Positions 50,395 through 62,126 of a DNA stretch of 64,000 bases are shown here, piece after piece; within the stretch, counting starts at the first letter, position 1; each line of letters begins with the position of its first letter. The notes beneath the pieces were generated by a model, which was not told the origin of the DNA, did no database searches, and saw only the letters and a list, made by a program, of their open reading frames with translations. Location of the stretch: contig NC_045139.1 in NCBI RefSeq assembly GCF_008831285.2, positions 28,809,206 to 28,873,205 of the forward strand, in the 5' to 3' direction. The translations under genes and the position numbers were made by a program. The DNA is from Nymphaea colorata. Lineage: Eukaryota > Streptophyta > Magnoliopsida > Nymphaeales > Nymphaeaceae.

Positions 50395-53300
50395 ACATGT
50401 GTGTAAAGATTGACGACACTAAGTTTGAACAATAGATGATAAAAACCTTCTTTTCCTAATGCTTTAGTAAATAAGTCTGTCAGCTGGTCTTTGCTTCGAA
50501 TATAGCATGTGCGTATTGTCCCCTGAAACAATTTTTCTCGTACGATGTGACAATCTAGTTCAATATGTTTCGTACGTTCATGAAAAACTGGGTTTACAGC
50601 TATATGTAATACTGCTTGATTGTCACAGAAAATCATTACTGGATGTAGTTGGCTTACTCCAAACTCGTTCAATAGATATCTTAACCATGTTATTTCACAT
50701 ATCACATTAGCCATGGATCTATATTCAGCTTCAGCAAAGGATAGTGATACTGTTTGTTGTGTCTTTGACTTCCAAGATATGGGAACTGGGCCAAGAAACA
50801 CACAATAGCCAGTGACAGATCATCGCGCGTTTGATGGCAGGTAGCCCAATCTGAATCACAAAAGGCACTTAACTGCAAACTATTCTCTTTACTCATTAGG
50901 ATGCCTTGGCATGGATTTTTCTTGAGATACCGAATCACTCGAAATGCTGCTTGTAGGTGGGGTATTCGTGGTTGTTGCATGAACCTGCTTAGGACGTGTA
51001 CGGCATATTGTATATCTGGGCATGTAATGCTGAGATAGATTAATCTCCCAACAAGTCGGCCATATTGTGTTGAATCCTTGATGTAGTCTCCATGATGTTC
51101 GTCCAACCCATGTTTTTGTTCCATTGTCGTTTCTGTTGGTTTTGCTCTCAAAAGACCTGTTTCATGAATAATATCTAGAGCATATTTTTGTTGTGAGAGA
51201 TATATTCCCTTTGAAGAACGGACAATTTCAATTCCCAAAAAATACTTAGGTTTGCCTAAGTCTTTCATGTGGAACTTTCTACATAGAAATGATTTGAAGT
51301 TATCAATTGCATCCTTCACATTTCCTGCAATTGTCAAGTCATCAACGTATACAAGAATGGCAAGAAAAATTTTATCACGCTTGAGTGTGAAAAGGGAGTG
51401 ATCAGCTTTAGATTGCATAAATCATACCCTTCTAGAGCAGTTGAAAGCTTGTGAAACCAATTTCTTGGATATTGTTTTAAGCCATAAAGAGATTTATGTA
51501 ATTTACATACCTGATTCTCCTCCTGTTTGACATACCCTTGATGTATTTTCAGATAGACTTCTTCATGCAAGTCGTCATGTAGGAAAGCATTATTGACGTC
51601 CATTTGGCACATGATCCAATCTTGATTAGCTGCTATAGTAAAAAGAGTATGTACCATGACCATTTTGGCAACCGGAGCGAAAGTTTCATTATAGTCCAAT
51701 CCCTCTTGTTGAGCATATCATTTGGCCACCAGCCTAGCCTTGTAACACTCTATGGATCCATCTGATTTTAGTTTAATCTTATAAACTCATTTGCACCCGA
51801 TTGGTTTCACTCCGTTTGGAAGTGTAGTAATAGTCCAAGTCTTGTTTTCTTGTAAGGCACGAATCTCACTATCCATGGCGTCTCTTCATTCCTTATGTTG
51901 AGTTGCTTCTTCAAAGGTTTGTGGCTCAGACTTGGAAACAAAAGATGTGAGAAATGCAAAATGATTACTAGAGAAACGATGAAAAGAAATAAATTTTCTT
52001 ATAGAATACCTCGTTCCTTGTTGATAACCTGATTTGGATATGTCGTTGGTTGAGGGTGAGGTAAGAAGCGAACATTGGAAATCTTTTAACCATACTGTTG
52101 GTTTTCTTACACGGGTAGATCTCTTAGATACTAAAGATGGATTTGGATATGAATCTGGATCAACCGAAGATAGGTTTGGTTCATTTAAAGATGGATCTAG
52201 ATCTGGATCAAATGATGATAGGTTTGGTTCATTGGTTTCTAGATCAATGTGTTCTACATTAAGGGGGCTAGAAATGGATGTGTCATTCCTTATAGCCTGT
52301 GTAGGATAGATGTCTAGATCATAAGGAATGGGTAAAGCGATACATCTTTCACCAATTTTTTTATTTTGAAAGGAAAAATATTTTCATGAAAGATTACATC
52401 GCGACTAACAAACACTTTGTTTGTCTCAAGATCATAAAGTTTATAAGCTTTTTGCCCTTCAGGGTACCCAATGAAAATGCACTTAATCGCTCTAGAATCA
52501 AATTTGGTTTTGTTTTGGAAAGTATTTGTGGCATAACATAAGGATAAAAAAACTCTAAAATGTTTGATGTTTGGTTTCTTGCCAAATAATATTTCAAAGG
52601 GAGATTTTTCATTTAGTTTTGAAGATGGTATGCGATTAATTAGATAGGTGGCTGTCAAAACACATTCACCCTAAAAATGCAAAGGTAAGTTAGTTTCAAA
52701 ACGTAAGGCCCTTGCAACTTCAAGAAAATGGCGGTGTTTATGTTCCACTACGCCATTTTGTTGAGGAGTAGCCACACAACTATGTTGATGAGTGGTACCT
52801 TGTTTTTGTAAAAAATCTTTCATTTCATATGAAAAAAATTCAGTCCCATTATCCGTTCGCAAAGATTTAATTTGACAATTAAACTGTGTTTTAATCAAAG
52901 CAAAAAAAAATTTGATAAGATGCAAGGTTTCATATTTATGCCTCATTAACAAAATTCAAGTGGCACAAGAGTAATCATCTACAATGCTAAGAAAATAATG
53001 TGAACCGGAAATAGTGGATTGAGCATACGGGCCCCAAATATCACAATGAATTAAATCAAAAGGTTGCGTCGTAGATATTTCACTCAAACCAAACTTAAGT
53101 CGAGTTTGTTTTGCTCGATGACAAGCATCACAAACATAGTCATCATTCACATCAAAGTTTAAATCTAAATAATTGTTCACTATCTTTAAGCGAGAATGTG
53201 AAACGTGACCTAATCTTTTATGCCAAAGTTCATGAGTAGAAACGGCAAGACAAGCTTGAACAAATGGTGGTCTTTGTTGGAGAACGTACAGTCCACCTTT

Positions 53301-54816
53301 CACCTCACCCTGCCCAATCGTCATCTTCGATTCCAGGTCCAGTGTAATACAATGATCAGGTAGGAAAGTTATGGAACAATTTAAATTTTTAGTTAATTCA
53401 CTAACTGAAAGTAAATTAACGTTAAAAGATAAAATGCATAATACATCATTCGCTTCAAACAAAGGCAATGATAGTTTACCCGCCTGATGAACTGGAATTG
53501 TTTTTCCATTTGGTAATGTCACAGGAACATTGCATGATTTTAAACTTTGGAGCATATTTTCGTCAGCACATATATGGCGACTCGCTCCCAAATCAATAAT
53601 CCAAGTACGAGATTGAGTATTAATAGAACAAACATTACCTCCATGAACTACGTTACCTGCAAAGTTGATATTGGTCTGTTGGTTTTTTTACCAAGGATAG
53701 CAATTTGTGATATTCTTCAAGTGTAAATGCTGGAGCAGAACCTTTAGTATCTAGTCCTCCACAACCTAGACTCCCAACACCATCAAAGGAAGTCAGTTTA
53801 ACATAAAGTGCATAGTTTCTTTGAGACACATTAGCTGCAATTGGCGATTTAAAATTAGGATCATACAAGTGATGTCTTGGAGCGTACCCAATGAGTTTGA
53901 AGCACTTTTCTTTAATGTGTCCAATTCCTCGACAGTGGCTACAAACAGGCCGATTTTGGCGTCCTCCTTTGTTTCTATGAAATCCTCCATAGTCAACATC
54001 GTGACTGGTTTGTTTAACATGCTCACTTTGCTTGACCGCCAAGGCTGCAGTCCCTCCACTAGCTGAACCAGAACACCGTGCCTCACGCTGTTTTTCTTCT
54101 TGGAGGACCATCGCATAAACTTTGTTGACATTGAGAAGGGGATCAAGAAGTAAAATCTGGCCTCTAACAACATTATAAGAATCATTGAGACCCATTTAGA
54201 ATTGGATAGCACGTTCCCTTTGGATTTGTTCCGAATACGACTTCATGGCCCCACAAAAGCACATGGGAATAAGAGAATATGAACTAAGCTCGTCCCAAAG
54301 AGCCTTTAATTTGGTAAAATATAATGCAACAGTCATAGTATCCTGTTGTAGACGACTAATAGCACTCTGGATTTGATAGATCCGAGGAGCGAGACTTTGA
54401 GTAAATCGTTCTCGCAAATCTTCCCAACCTCTCTAACATTAATCGAATAAATAACACTCTCTACAATGTCTTTGTTGACTGAATTCAAGATCCAAGAAAG
54501 TATCATATTGGTGGACCGAACCCATAGATGATAGCTTGGATCATCCTTTTTTGGTTTCTTGATAGAACCATCAATGAAACCAATTTTGTTTTTTTACTCA
54601 AAGAGCCATCAACATGGCTCTACTCCACATCCCATAATTTTTCCCATTAAAATGTTGCGAAACCAAGACATTTCCAGGGTTGTCTGAATGGTGAATAAAG
54701 AAAGGGTTAGACATCACCTGGGATAGATATGCGCCATTGGGATCAACATAAACGACATCATCTGCCTTTCGTCTATCGCTATTCTCATCAACTCCACGGT
54801 CTGCCATTGCCCTCAT
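50391..54816 (-). pseudogene. Decayed copia gag-pol of the older element
   Basis: Fragments in order on the minus strand are: gag N-terminus (54598-54816, with HFNGKNYGMWSRAM), gag middle (54196-54417), gag end with CCHC knuckle (53653-54195, CSHCRGIGHIKEKC), protease and GAG-pre-integrase (52956-53591), integrase (52671-52952, with TDNGTEF and TPQQNGVVE), integrase end (52314-52658), RT (51334-51699, QMDVNNAFLHDDL; then YVDD in 50702-51418) and RNase H (50391-50801). The protease motif is DLG where the family has DSG. At least five frame breaks and several stops separate the pieces, with a T-run at 54589 a probable slippage site. It cannot encode its own transposition. Confidence 0.92.
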
Positions 54817-54817
54817 T

Positions 54818-54829
54818 GCTCTGATACCA
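54818..54829 (-). other. Primer-binding site, older copia element
   Basis: The minus strand reads TGGTATCAGAGC directly after the 5' LTR. This is the standard plant copia site complementary to the initiator methionine tRNA 3' end. Confidence 0.9.
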
Positions 54830-55112
54830 TGTGAATTAATTTTCTTATGAGGGATGACACGTTGAAGAGGAACAAGAAAGGAATTTTATCAATGCAAAGA
54901 GGTTATTTCTTTATTGAAAATCAAGACCATATATACAATAGCTTCACAACGGTAAGGAGCGAGCTCCCCTTCATTCACTTAACAAAGTTTTCTAAAATAC
55001 ATTGGATATTTGAGGCAAGTTGAGGTGGAGAGCCTTGACATGAACGTTGAGATGGACGTTGAGATGAGGTGAACGTTGTAAAGCGTGAACGTTGTAAAGC
55101 TTTCCTTTAACA
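54830..55112 (-). repeat. 5' LTR of the older copia element
   Basis: It pairs with 50099-50382. On the minus strand this is the promoter LTR, lying just upstream of the primer-binding site and gag. Confidence 0.93.
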
Positions 55113-55117
55113 ACTCA

Positions 55118-56169
55118 AGGATCACACATTTCATCCATGAAGGTTGTTCGATACATTGTAATGAATTGTTGAGAGAAAAACAAAGAGAAAAAAGTGATTG
55201 ACATTTTTGTTATATAATATTAACTAACATATTTTTCTCTGGTTTTTTCTCAATCATCTACCACACCACAATGAGTCTGAGTCATAAAAAAAAAAATCAA
55301 ATTGATCTAACATCTATTAAGGTATTAACGAGCAATGAACATCATTAAAAAAATGTGAAAGCAAAAACTAAAATTTTTTTACGTCATTCAGAGAAAAGCC
55401 CCTTGCGTCCACGCCCAAAGCACAATCGATTTCTTATGTTTTTGAAATAAAATACAAGAATGGATCGTGTTTTACATGTCTAGAAAAAGAAAGCCTAATG
55501 GAAATAGCTTCCGTACATGGCTTAAATAAAATTGGATCTTCGACAACCCATGGGACATGAAGCGGCCGGCTCCATCCTCCGCTTCCTTCCACGAGAAACA
55601 TCTTCCATCAAGCCCCTGATTTTACACGACATCTTCTTACTAGAATATACCTACCGAACAATTCCTGCGTTAACATATATTTTTTTCCCGGTCGACATCT
55701 GTGCATATGTATATTTTACATTATCTATAATTCTTTCCCCCTTAACATCTACATTTGTTTTACATCTTTCTATAATCCTTTCGCGGTCAACGTCTGCATT
55801 TATTTATTTGGCAGGCATATGACAGGGTTCACCTTTGGAACCATTCGTAGCACATACTACCACGTTTATATACCCGTATATGAATGATTGAGACGTAGGA
55901 GATGAACCACACGACCCAATTACCTACTTTAATTTGGAATCTAAATGAATTGATCAATACATCCAATTAGTGAAACGATTTCAAATTGGACCCAATAAAG
56001 AGATTCCGCCGCAGATTTGATATGCAGTTCCACAATTAAATCGAAATCTGAAATGAGTAGCCAATAAAAGTATAATGACATTGCATATGAATGCGAATAT
56101 GAATCTAGATAGTGAAAAAAAATTTGAAAGGAATAATGGGGAGCAGGAATGACTTTGGGACGCTAATTA
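55118..56169. other. Spacer between the two copia elements
   Basis: It holds one MITE-like element and otherwise no supported feature. Homology to unit A starts only near 56170, so the left duplication breakpoint lies there. Confidence 0.5.
55166..55254. repeat. Short inverted-repeat (MITE-like) element, copy 3
   Basis: It starts TTGTTGAGAGAAAAACAAAG, shares GTGATTGACATTTT with copy 1, and ends TTTTTTCTCAAT. It lies just outside the older copia element. Confidence 0.5.
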
Positions 56170-56198
56170 ATGATGCCGCCGCAGATGGACGCGGATAT

Positions 56199-56745
56199 TG
56201 TTAAGAGTCAGCACCGACTCAAGAATCATCACCGACTCTCACGAAGCATCTTAAACCTCCTCTTTTATGTCGGTGCATGTAATGATTACATGAAATAAAA
56301 AATAAAAAAATATAGAAAGTGGTGGATTCTTCCACCACCGACTAAGTAATCCCTATAAATAGGGGATGAGGGCCATGTTGAGGTGTACGTGTGAAAAAAG
56401 AGTGAGTGTGTGTGAAAAAATTGTGAGTGTGGTTGAGTCATTTATGTGCTCACTTTGTGAGCGTGTGAGGTGTGTGAGCTTGTGAGGTGTGTCAGAGTTG
56501 TGCTCAGTGCAAGAGCGTCGGGTTTGGAGGTATTTAGGTGTGGAAGTTCACTACGTGAGCGAGGTGAGTTTTTCTTGAGCCTCCTTGTAATGTTTATTTT
56601 GATGAATGAATAGTTGATATTTTAAAGTATACTCTTTCAAAGTTATTATTGAGTATCATTTTGGACGTCGAGACTCTGCTAGATTTTCTCTGCATAAATT
56701 TGAGTTTGTAGCTGAGTTATAGGGCCCGCATTACGTTTTCCAACA
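56199..56745 (+). repeat. 5' LTR of the young copia element
   Basis: It begins TGTTAAGAGTCAGCACCGAC and ends TTTTCCAACA. It contains a likely promoter (CCTATAAATAGGGGATGAG near 56352-56370) followed by a G+T-rich leader with GTGAG repeats. Confidence 0.95.
56354..56361 (+). promoter_or_regulatory. TATA box in the copia 5' LTR
   Basis: TATAAATA lies about 390 bp before the LTR end, in a context (CTATAAATAGGGG) typical of LTR promoters. The same site is in the 3' LTR near 61102, which could drive transcription into the BBI unit B flank. Confidence 0.6.
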
Positions 56746-56747
56746 AT

Positions 56748-56760
56748 TGGTATCAGGGCC
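56748..56760 (+). other. Primer-binding site, young copia element
   Basis: TGGTATCAGGGCC lies two bases after the LTR, complementary to initiator methionine tRNA. Confidence 0.9.
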
Positions 56761-56808
56761 AGGTTCTGTCCGAAGGCCGATTTATTGGAATAGATATATC
56801 CTGAAGTT

Positions 56809-59019
56809 ATGGCGGCATTAGCGGTTGCATTAAACAATATTGAGAAACTTAACAATAGCAATTATGGCTATTTGAAATCATGTATGGAGTCGTATTTTCT
56901 AGGACAGGAATTATGGGAGATAGTATTGGGATCAGACACTAATATTCCTGTCGACGAGGAAGCGAAGAAGAAATGGATGATCAAAGCAGGAAAAGCTTTA
57001 TTTGCAATTAAGGTATCAATCGAGAAAGATTTATTAGAGCATATACGAGATGCTACGACTCCTAAAGAAGCATGGGATGCTTTTGCAACCTTATTTTCAC
57101 GAGCTAATGATGCCCGCCTACAATTATTAGAAAATGATTTAGCTACATTAACTCAGGGAAGCATGTCGATAGCAGAATATTTTATGAAGGTTAAAAATAT
57201 TTGTAGAGAGATATCTCAAATCGACCCTGAGTCTAAAATCAGTGAGGCCCGTATGCGGAGAATACTTATTCACGGACTTCGTCCAGAATTTGGCAGTTTC
57301 ATAATTGGTGTTCAAGGCTGGCCAGTTCAACCAACTTTGTTGGAGTTAGAAAATCTCTTGATCAATCAAGAAACATTAGCGAAACAAATGGTCGGGCTTT
57401 CTCTCAAGGGAAATAATGAGGAAGCTTTGTTTAGTAAGGGTCAGAGATCACGATGGCCAGCTAAGCCAGTCATTAGGTCTCCAAGTAGGAACATTGATGA
57501 CAAGAAAGAGAAAAATGTACAAAAGAAAACAAGAGAAACTACACAGCAGTGGAGACCAAAGGTAAAATGTTTTAGATGTGGGAAATTGGGTCATATTGCT
57601 CGTGACTGCAGAGTGAGAATAAATGAAGGAAATGCAGTCATGATAAGTAAGCAAGATGGGGGAGCTAATGAGACTGTACAGAAAAGTTCATTTTTGTACT
57701 CAATGGAGGTTAAAGAGGATGTTAAACAAGAAAGATGCAATTCCGCCCATATAAAACCTCCAAAAGAAAAAGAAGAGAAGATCAATTATCAAACTGATTG
57801 GATAATTGATTCTGGATGCTCAAATCATATGACTGGTGATGAAAACAAGTTTGTAAGTCTGAAAGAATATGATGGAAATCGAGTTGTTGTTACTGCTAAC
57901 AACACAAAGCTCCCAGTGGCACATATTGGAGAAGCAGAGATTATAGCCAACTTCGGTAAAGACCGGATTTTACGGAACGTTTACCATGTTCCAGGAATGA
58001 CAAAGAATTTGTTGTCTGTGCCACAACTTACAGCTTTAGGGCACTATGTTGTGTTCGGCCCAAATGATGTAAAAGTTTATAAGGATGCAGATGTTCAAGG
58101 AACTCCCATGTTTGAAGGAAGGAAAGTTGAGTCAATATATGTCTTGTCAGCAGAAACAGCATATATTGACAAAGCAAAGAAGCATGACACTGCAGATATC
58201 TGGCATGAGAGACTCGCTCATGTTAGATACAACAAACTTCAGGAGATGTCTAATAAGGGGCAGTTGATTGGCCTGCCCAAGTTTGAGGTACAAACTGACA
58301 AAGTATGCCCAGGATGTCAGTATGGAAAGGCGCACAGGAGGCCATACAAAGAATCAAAATATAGAGCTAAAGCGCCATTCGAACTTGTGCATTCAGACGT
58401 ATTCGGCAAAGTACCAGACCCATCAGTTGGAGGTAAGTGGTATTTTATCACTTTTATTGATGACTTTTCAAGATATACTTGGGTCTATTTTATGAAAGAA
58501 AAGTCTGAAGCACTTGAAAAGTTTAAGGAGTTTCACCAAATGGTGCAAAAAGAACTTGGGCATAGAATTCGGTGTCTACAAACCGATAATGGTGGCGAAT
58601 ATACATCCAACATGTTTATGACATACTTGAGACAACATGGCATTCGAAGACAATTCACATGTGCCTATACGCCACAGCAAAATGGAGTGGCAGAAAGGAA
58701 AAATCGCCACATAGCAGAAACATGTCGAAGCATGATGCATGCAAAGAACATGCCACCAAGATTTTGGGCCGAGTGTGTCAGTACCGCTGTACACGTAATC
58801 AATCGATTACCAATGCCGAGATTTAATTTTAAATCTCCATATGAAATGCTCCATAAAAAGAAGCCATCTGTGACTTATTTTAGAGTATTTGGTTGTGTAT
58901 GTTATGTTTTTATATCTGAGCAGCACAGGACTAAGTTCGACAAAAAGGCACAGAAGTGTGTCTTTGTCGGATATGACCCATATCGGAAAGGATGGAGATG
59001 TGCTAATCCTAGCACATGA
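56809..59019 (+). CDS. Copia gag-protease-integrase (first part of polyprotein)
   Basis: This is 736 residues from the ATG after the primer-binding site. Gag comes first, with the Asn/Tyr-rich NNSNYGYLKSCM region and a CCHC knuckle at C254, C257, H262 and C267. The aspartic protease motif DSG is at 334-336. The GAG-pre-integrase segment with WHERLAH is at 465-471. The integrase core has the D530, D593, E629 triad with 35 residues between the last two. The frame then meets TGA at 59017-59019 where the integrase C-terminal region continues in relatives. Downstream DNA stays open in the same frame, so this is a point stop and not a true end. All catalytic residues named are present. Confidence 0.93.
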   Translation: MAALAVALNNIEKLNNSNYGYLKSCMESYFLGQELWEIVLGSDTNIPVDEEAKKKWMIKAGKALFAIKVSIEKDLLEHIRDATTPKEAWDAFATLFSRANDARLQLLENDLATLTQGSMSIAEYFMKVKNICREISQIDPESKISEARMRRILIHGLRPEFGSFIIGVQGWPVQPTLLELENLLINQETLAKQMVGLSLKGNNEEALFSKGQRSRWPAKPVIRSPSRNIDDKKEKNVQKKTRETTQQWRPKVKCFRCGKLGHIARDCRVRINEGNAVMISKQDGGANETVQKSSFLYSMEVKEDVKQERCNSAHIKPPKEKEEKINYQTDWIIDSGCSNHMTGDENKFVSLKEYDGNRVVVTANNTKLPVAHIGEAEIIANFGKDRILRNVYHVPGMTKNLLSVPQLTALGHYVVFGPNDVKVYKDADVQGTPMFEGRKVESIYVLSAETAYIDKAKKHDTADIWHERLAHVRYNKLQEMSNKGQLIGLPKFEVQTDKVCPGCQYGKAHRRPYKESKYRAKAPFELVHSDVFGKVPDPSVGGKWYFITFIDDFSRYTWVYFMKEKSEALEKFKEFHQMVQKELGHRIRCLQTDNGGEYTSNMFMTYLRQHGIRRQFTCAYTPQQNGVAERKNRHIAETCRSMMHAKNMPPRFWAECVSTAVHVINRLPMPRFNFKSPYEMLHKKKPSVTYFRVFGCVCYVFISEQHRTKFDKKAQKCVFVGYDPYRKGWRCANPST

Positions 59020-61002
59020 CAAGTTTATATTTCTCGCGACGTCATCTTCGATGAAGCATCATCGTGGTGGTCAGAAGAAAAGAAGACGCTTCCAGACTCT
59101 CCAGTTCTTGGAAGAGACGTTCAACACAAAATACAATTTGAGATTAATCAAGGAGAGCCTGAGCTTGAAGACACAGAAGCAAGACAACCAGATAAAGAAA
59201 TTCATTGCACAAGGCAAGAAGAACGTACAGATCCATGGAGAACAGGAGTCAGTCATATCCAACAAAGAACTGCAGAAGAAGAAAGACCATCACAATTTGA
59301 AGAGCCAGAAGGAGCAACGATAGCTCTAAGAAGATCAACGAGAATACCAAAACCAAATCCAAAATATGTAGATGCAGACTGTGCCATCATGGAGGAGATC
59401 GAGCCAGCTTCTTTTGAAGAAGCAAAAGATGTTGAAAAGTGGCAATCAGCAATGAAAGATGAAATGAAGTCACTAGAACATAACGAAACTTGGGAGCTCG
59501 TTCCAAAGCCTAGAGGAGTAAAGCCTATTACTTGTAAGTGGGTTTACAAAATAAAAAGAAAGACAGATGGCTCAGTTGATAGATACAAGGCTCGACTAGT
59601 TGCGAGAGGATTTTCTCAACAATATAAAATTGACTTTGAAGAAACTTTTAGTCCTGTTGCGAAAATCACATCCGTACGTGTTCTGATAGCCATTGCTGCA
59701 AGCAAATCCTGGACGCTATGGCAAATGGATGTGAAAAATGCATTCTTATATGGAGATCTCGACCATGAAATCTGTATGGAGCAACCTGAAGGATTCAAAT
59801 TTCCAAACAAGCCAGACTACGTTTGCAAGTTAAGAAAAGCACTCTATGGACTGAAACAAGCACCAAGAGCATGGTACGGGAAAATAGCTGAATTTTTGGT
59901 ATTTAGTGGATTTCAAGTCTCCTCAGCAGATTCAAGTCTCTTCGTCAAGGTAAGAGGTACGAAACTTACCATGTTGTTAATTTATGTTGATGATCTAATT
60001 ATCACTGGAGATGACAATGAAGAAATTAATCTCATTCGTGAACATCTCACGGTGAGATTTGAAATGAAAGAGCTGAGGGAGTTGCGACACTTCCTTGGAT
60101 TGGAAATTGATTACGAAACTCAAGGATTATTTTTAAGTCAAAAGAAATATGCTCATGACTTACTACGTAAGTATGGTATGCTCAGTTGCAAACCTATCCC
60201 AACACCAATTGAGATAAATGCAAAACTTAGAGTTGATGAAGGAGACAGGCTGGATGATGTTACTATGTATCGACAACTGGTTGGAAGCCTAATCTACTTA
60301 ACATTAACAAGACCAGACATTGCCTATGCAGTTGGTGTTGTGAGCAGATTTATGCAAACTCCAAGGAAACCACATTTAGAAGCACTAAAAAGAATATTAA
60401 GGTATATCAAAGGAACTCTTGACTTTGGTATACTTTATGAAAGAGGGACAACTTGTCAAGTTGTTAGTCATTGTGACGCGGACTATGCAGGAGACTTATC
60501 AACACGAAGATCAACCACTGGATATACATTCAGTCTTGGAAGTGGTGCGATTTCATGGTGTAGTAAGAGACAGCCAACAGTTTCACTATCTACAACCGAA
60601 ACAGAGTATAGAGCAGCTTCTCAAGCAGCACAAGAATGTGTGTGGTTGATGCGACTGCTGAAAGACATTAAACAAAACGTGGATTATGCAGTGAGGCTCT
60701 ACTGCGATAATCAAAGTGCAGTCAGACTTGCAGAGAATCCTGTCTTTCATGCTCGAACGAAACATATAGAGGTGGAACATCACTTTATTAGAGAGAAGGT
60801 ACTCAAAGGGAAGATTCAGTTGCAGCCAATCGCTTCAGAAGATCAAGTCGCTGACATCTTTACCAAGGGCTTACCAGTACAGACGTTCGTGAAACTTCGA
60901 AGAATGTTGGGAATCATAAGTAAAGAGTCGGTAATGAGGGGGAGATTGTTAAGAGTCAGCACCGACTCAAGAATCATCACCGACTCTCACGAAGCATCTT
61001 AA
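59020..61002 (+). CDS. Copia reverse transcriptase-RNase H (second part of polyprotein)
   Basis: This continues the same frame as 56809-59019, directly after the TGA; the first ATG after it is at 59389. Reverse transcriptase shows CKWVYKIK, the [13 protein letters not shown] block and the catalytic YVDD (about residue 1059 of the joint frame). RNase H shows [10 protein letters not shown], the TETEYRA block, YCDNQSA and the [13 protein letters not shown] end. It stops at 61000-61002 inside the 3' LTR. Without readthrough of the TGA, the reverse transcriptase would not be made from this copy, but the element could still move with proteins from intact relatives. Confidence 0.93.
   Translation, partial: QVYISRDVIFDEASSWWSEEKKTLPDSPVLGRDVQHKIQFEINQGEPELEDTEARQPDKEIHCTRQEERTDPWRTGVSHIQQRTAEEERPSQFEEPEGATIALRRSTRIPKPNPKYVDADCAIMEEIEPASFEEAKDVEKWQSAMKDEMKSLEHNETWELVPKPRGVKPITCKWVYKIKRKTDGSVDRYKARLVARGFSQQYKIDFEETFSPVAKITSVRVLIAIAASKSWTLWQMDVKNAFLYGDLDHEICMEQPEGFKFPNKPDYVCKLRKALYGLKQAPRAWYGKIAEFLVFSGFQVSSADSSLFVKVRGTKLTMLLIYVDDLIITGDDNEEINLIREHLTVRFEMKELRELRHFLGLEIDYETQGLFLSQKKYAHDLLRKYGMLSCKPIPTPIEINAKLRVDEGDRLDDVTMYRQLVGSLIYLTLTRPDIAYAVGVVSRFMQTPRKPHLEALKRILRYIKGTLDFGILYERGTTCQVVSHCDADYAGDLSTRRSTTGYTFSLGSGAISWCSKRQPTVSLSTTETEYRAASQAAQECVWLMRLLKDIKQNVDYAVRLYCDNQSAVRLAENPVFHARTKHIEVEHHFIREKVLKGKIQLQPIASEDQVADIFTKGLPVQTFVKLRRMLGIISKESVMRGRLLRVSTDSRIITDSHEAS
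60935..60946 (+). other. Polypurine tract, young copia element
   Basis: GAGGGGGAGAT directly precedes the 3' LTR. Confidence 0.85.
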
Positions 61003-61491
61003 ACCTCCTCTTTTATGTCGGTGCATGTAATGATTACATGAAATAAAAAATAAAAAAAATATAAAAAGTGGTGGATTCTTCCACCACCGACTAAGTAATC
61101 CCTATAAATAGGGGATGAGGGCCATGTTGAGGTGTACGTGTGAAAAAAGAGTGAGTGTGTGTGAAAAAATTGTGAGTGTGGTTGAGTCATTTATGTCACT
61201 TTGTGAGCGTGTGAGGTGTGTGAGCTTGTGAGGTGTGTCAGAGTTGTGCTCAGTGCAAGAGCGTCGGGTTTGGAGGTATTTAGGTGTGGAAGTTCACTAC
61301 GTGAGCGAGGTGAGTTTTTCTTGAGCCTCCTTGTAATGTTTATTTTGATGAATGAATAGTTGATATTTTAAAGTATACTCTTTCAAAGTTATTATTGAGT
61401 ATCATTTTGGACGTCGAGACTCTGCTAGATTTTCTCCGCATAAATTTGAGTTTGTAGCTGAGTTATAGGGCCCGCATTACGTTTTCCAACA
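60947..61491 (+). repeat. 3' LTR of the young copia element
   Basis: It is nearly identical to the 5' LTR. Differences seen are one extra A and one G/A change in the A-rich stretch near 61055, a 3-bp deletion near 61194, and one T/C change near 61437. The gag-pol frame runs 56 bases into it. Confidence 0.95.
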
Positions 61492-61590
61492 GATATTCGA
61501 TGCCTTCTGCCGGTTGGAGACAAGAAGGGGAAGGGTAGAGTGAAGTTGGTGCGTGATAATCACATTCACGAGGACATCGACGCGAATGTG

Positions 61591-61637
61591 TCAATTGAAT
61601 AAGTTAAAAGATGTCAATTGAATAAGTTAAAAGATGA
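61591..61637 (+). repeat. Short tandem duplication unique to unit B
   Basis: GTCAATTGAATAAGTTAAAA plus GAT is present twice in a row; unit A has one copy at about 47350. It arose after the segmental duplication or was lost from unit A. Confidence 0.85.
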
Positions 61638-62126
61638 CAGAGCAATGGTCCCTTCTAATTCGTCCTTTCTTTCTCGTGCCTTTCAATTTGTAGCCATATG
61701 AAACTCAATCGACAAAGAGCCTGAATAATCCATCCCTCCGTATTGAATATCTCGCTTCCTTGTTTTTAACTCGAAAGGCTAAACGTGCACATGCCAAAAG
61801 CATCAAGACTGAGTGATCTCTTATAGCGATAAGGATCGGCCGGCCTACCGTCATGGCGGCAATATCTTGTCCGCATTCCTGCGGTAAGCAATTATTTTGG
61901 AGGATATTATTGCCAATTTCCTTTGGGGAGAGTCACTCGCAGGCTGTGCATAAATCCAATTTCACAACTTTATAGTTGCTAGTGGAGGAGAGCAGGGTAG
62001 GGGGGACTAAGGGCTAGCTGATTGATAGTGTGCTTGACACTTTTTGGACTGCTTAGCTGTAAGATATCATGTCTGGGAGTGTATGTATAATGAAATATCT
62101 TGAAAGACAAAGTGCCGGGAGAGGAA

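Larger units (their letters stand above)
50099..55112 (-). mobile_element. Ty1/copia LTR retrotransposon, older and decayed
   Basis: The element is bounded by LTRs 50099-50382 and 54830-55112 (TG...CA ends) and the 5-bp target duplication ACTCA (50094-50098, 55113-55117). On the minus strand the order is gag, protease, integrase, RT, RNase H, which defines copia. The LTRs differ at roughly 14 positions in 284 by eye, so the insertion is older than the neighbouring copia element. The coding region is broken by several frameshifts and stops. It lies between the two duplicated BBI units. Confidence 0.93.
56199..61491 (+). mobile_element. Ty1/copia LTR retrotransposon, very young
   Basis: LTRs 56199-56745 (547 bp) and 60947-61491 (545 bp) differ by about two substitutions and two small indels by eye. 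The 5-bp target duplication GATAT is exact (56194-56198, 61492-61496). The primer-binding site and polypurine tract are intact. One continuous gag-pol frame runs 56809-61002 with a single in-frame TGA. It sits inside duplicated unit B, so it inserted after the duplication. Confidence 0.96.
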
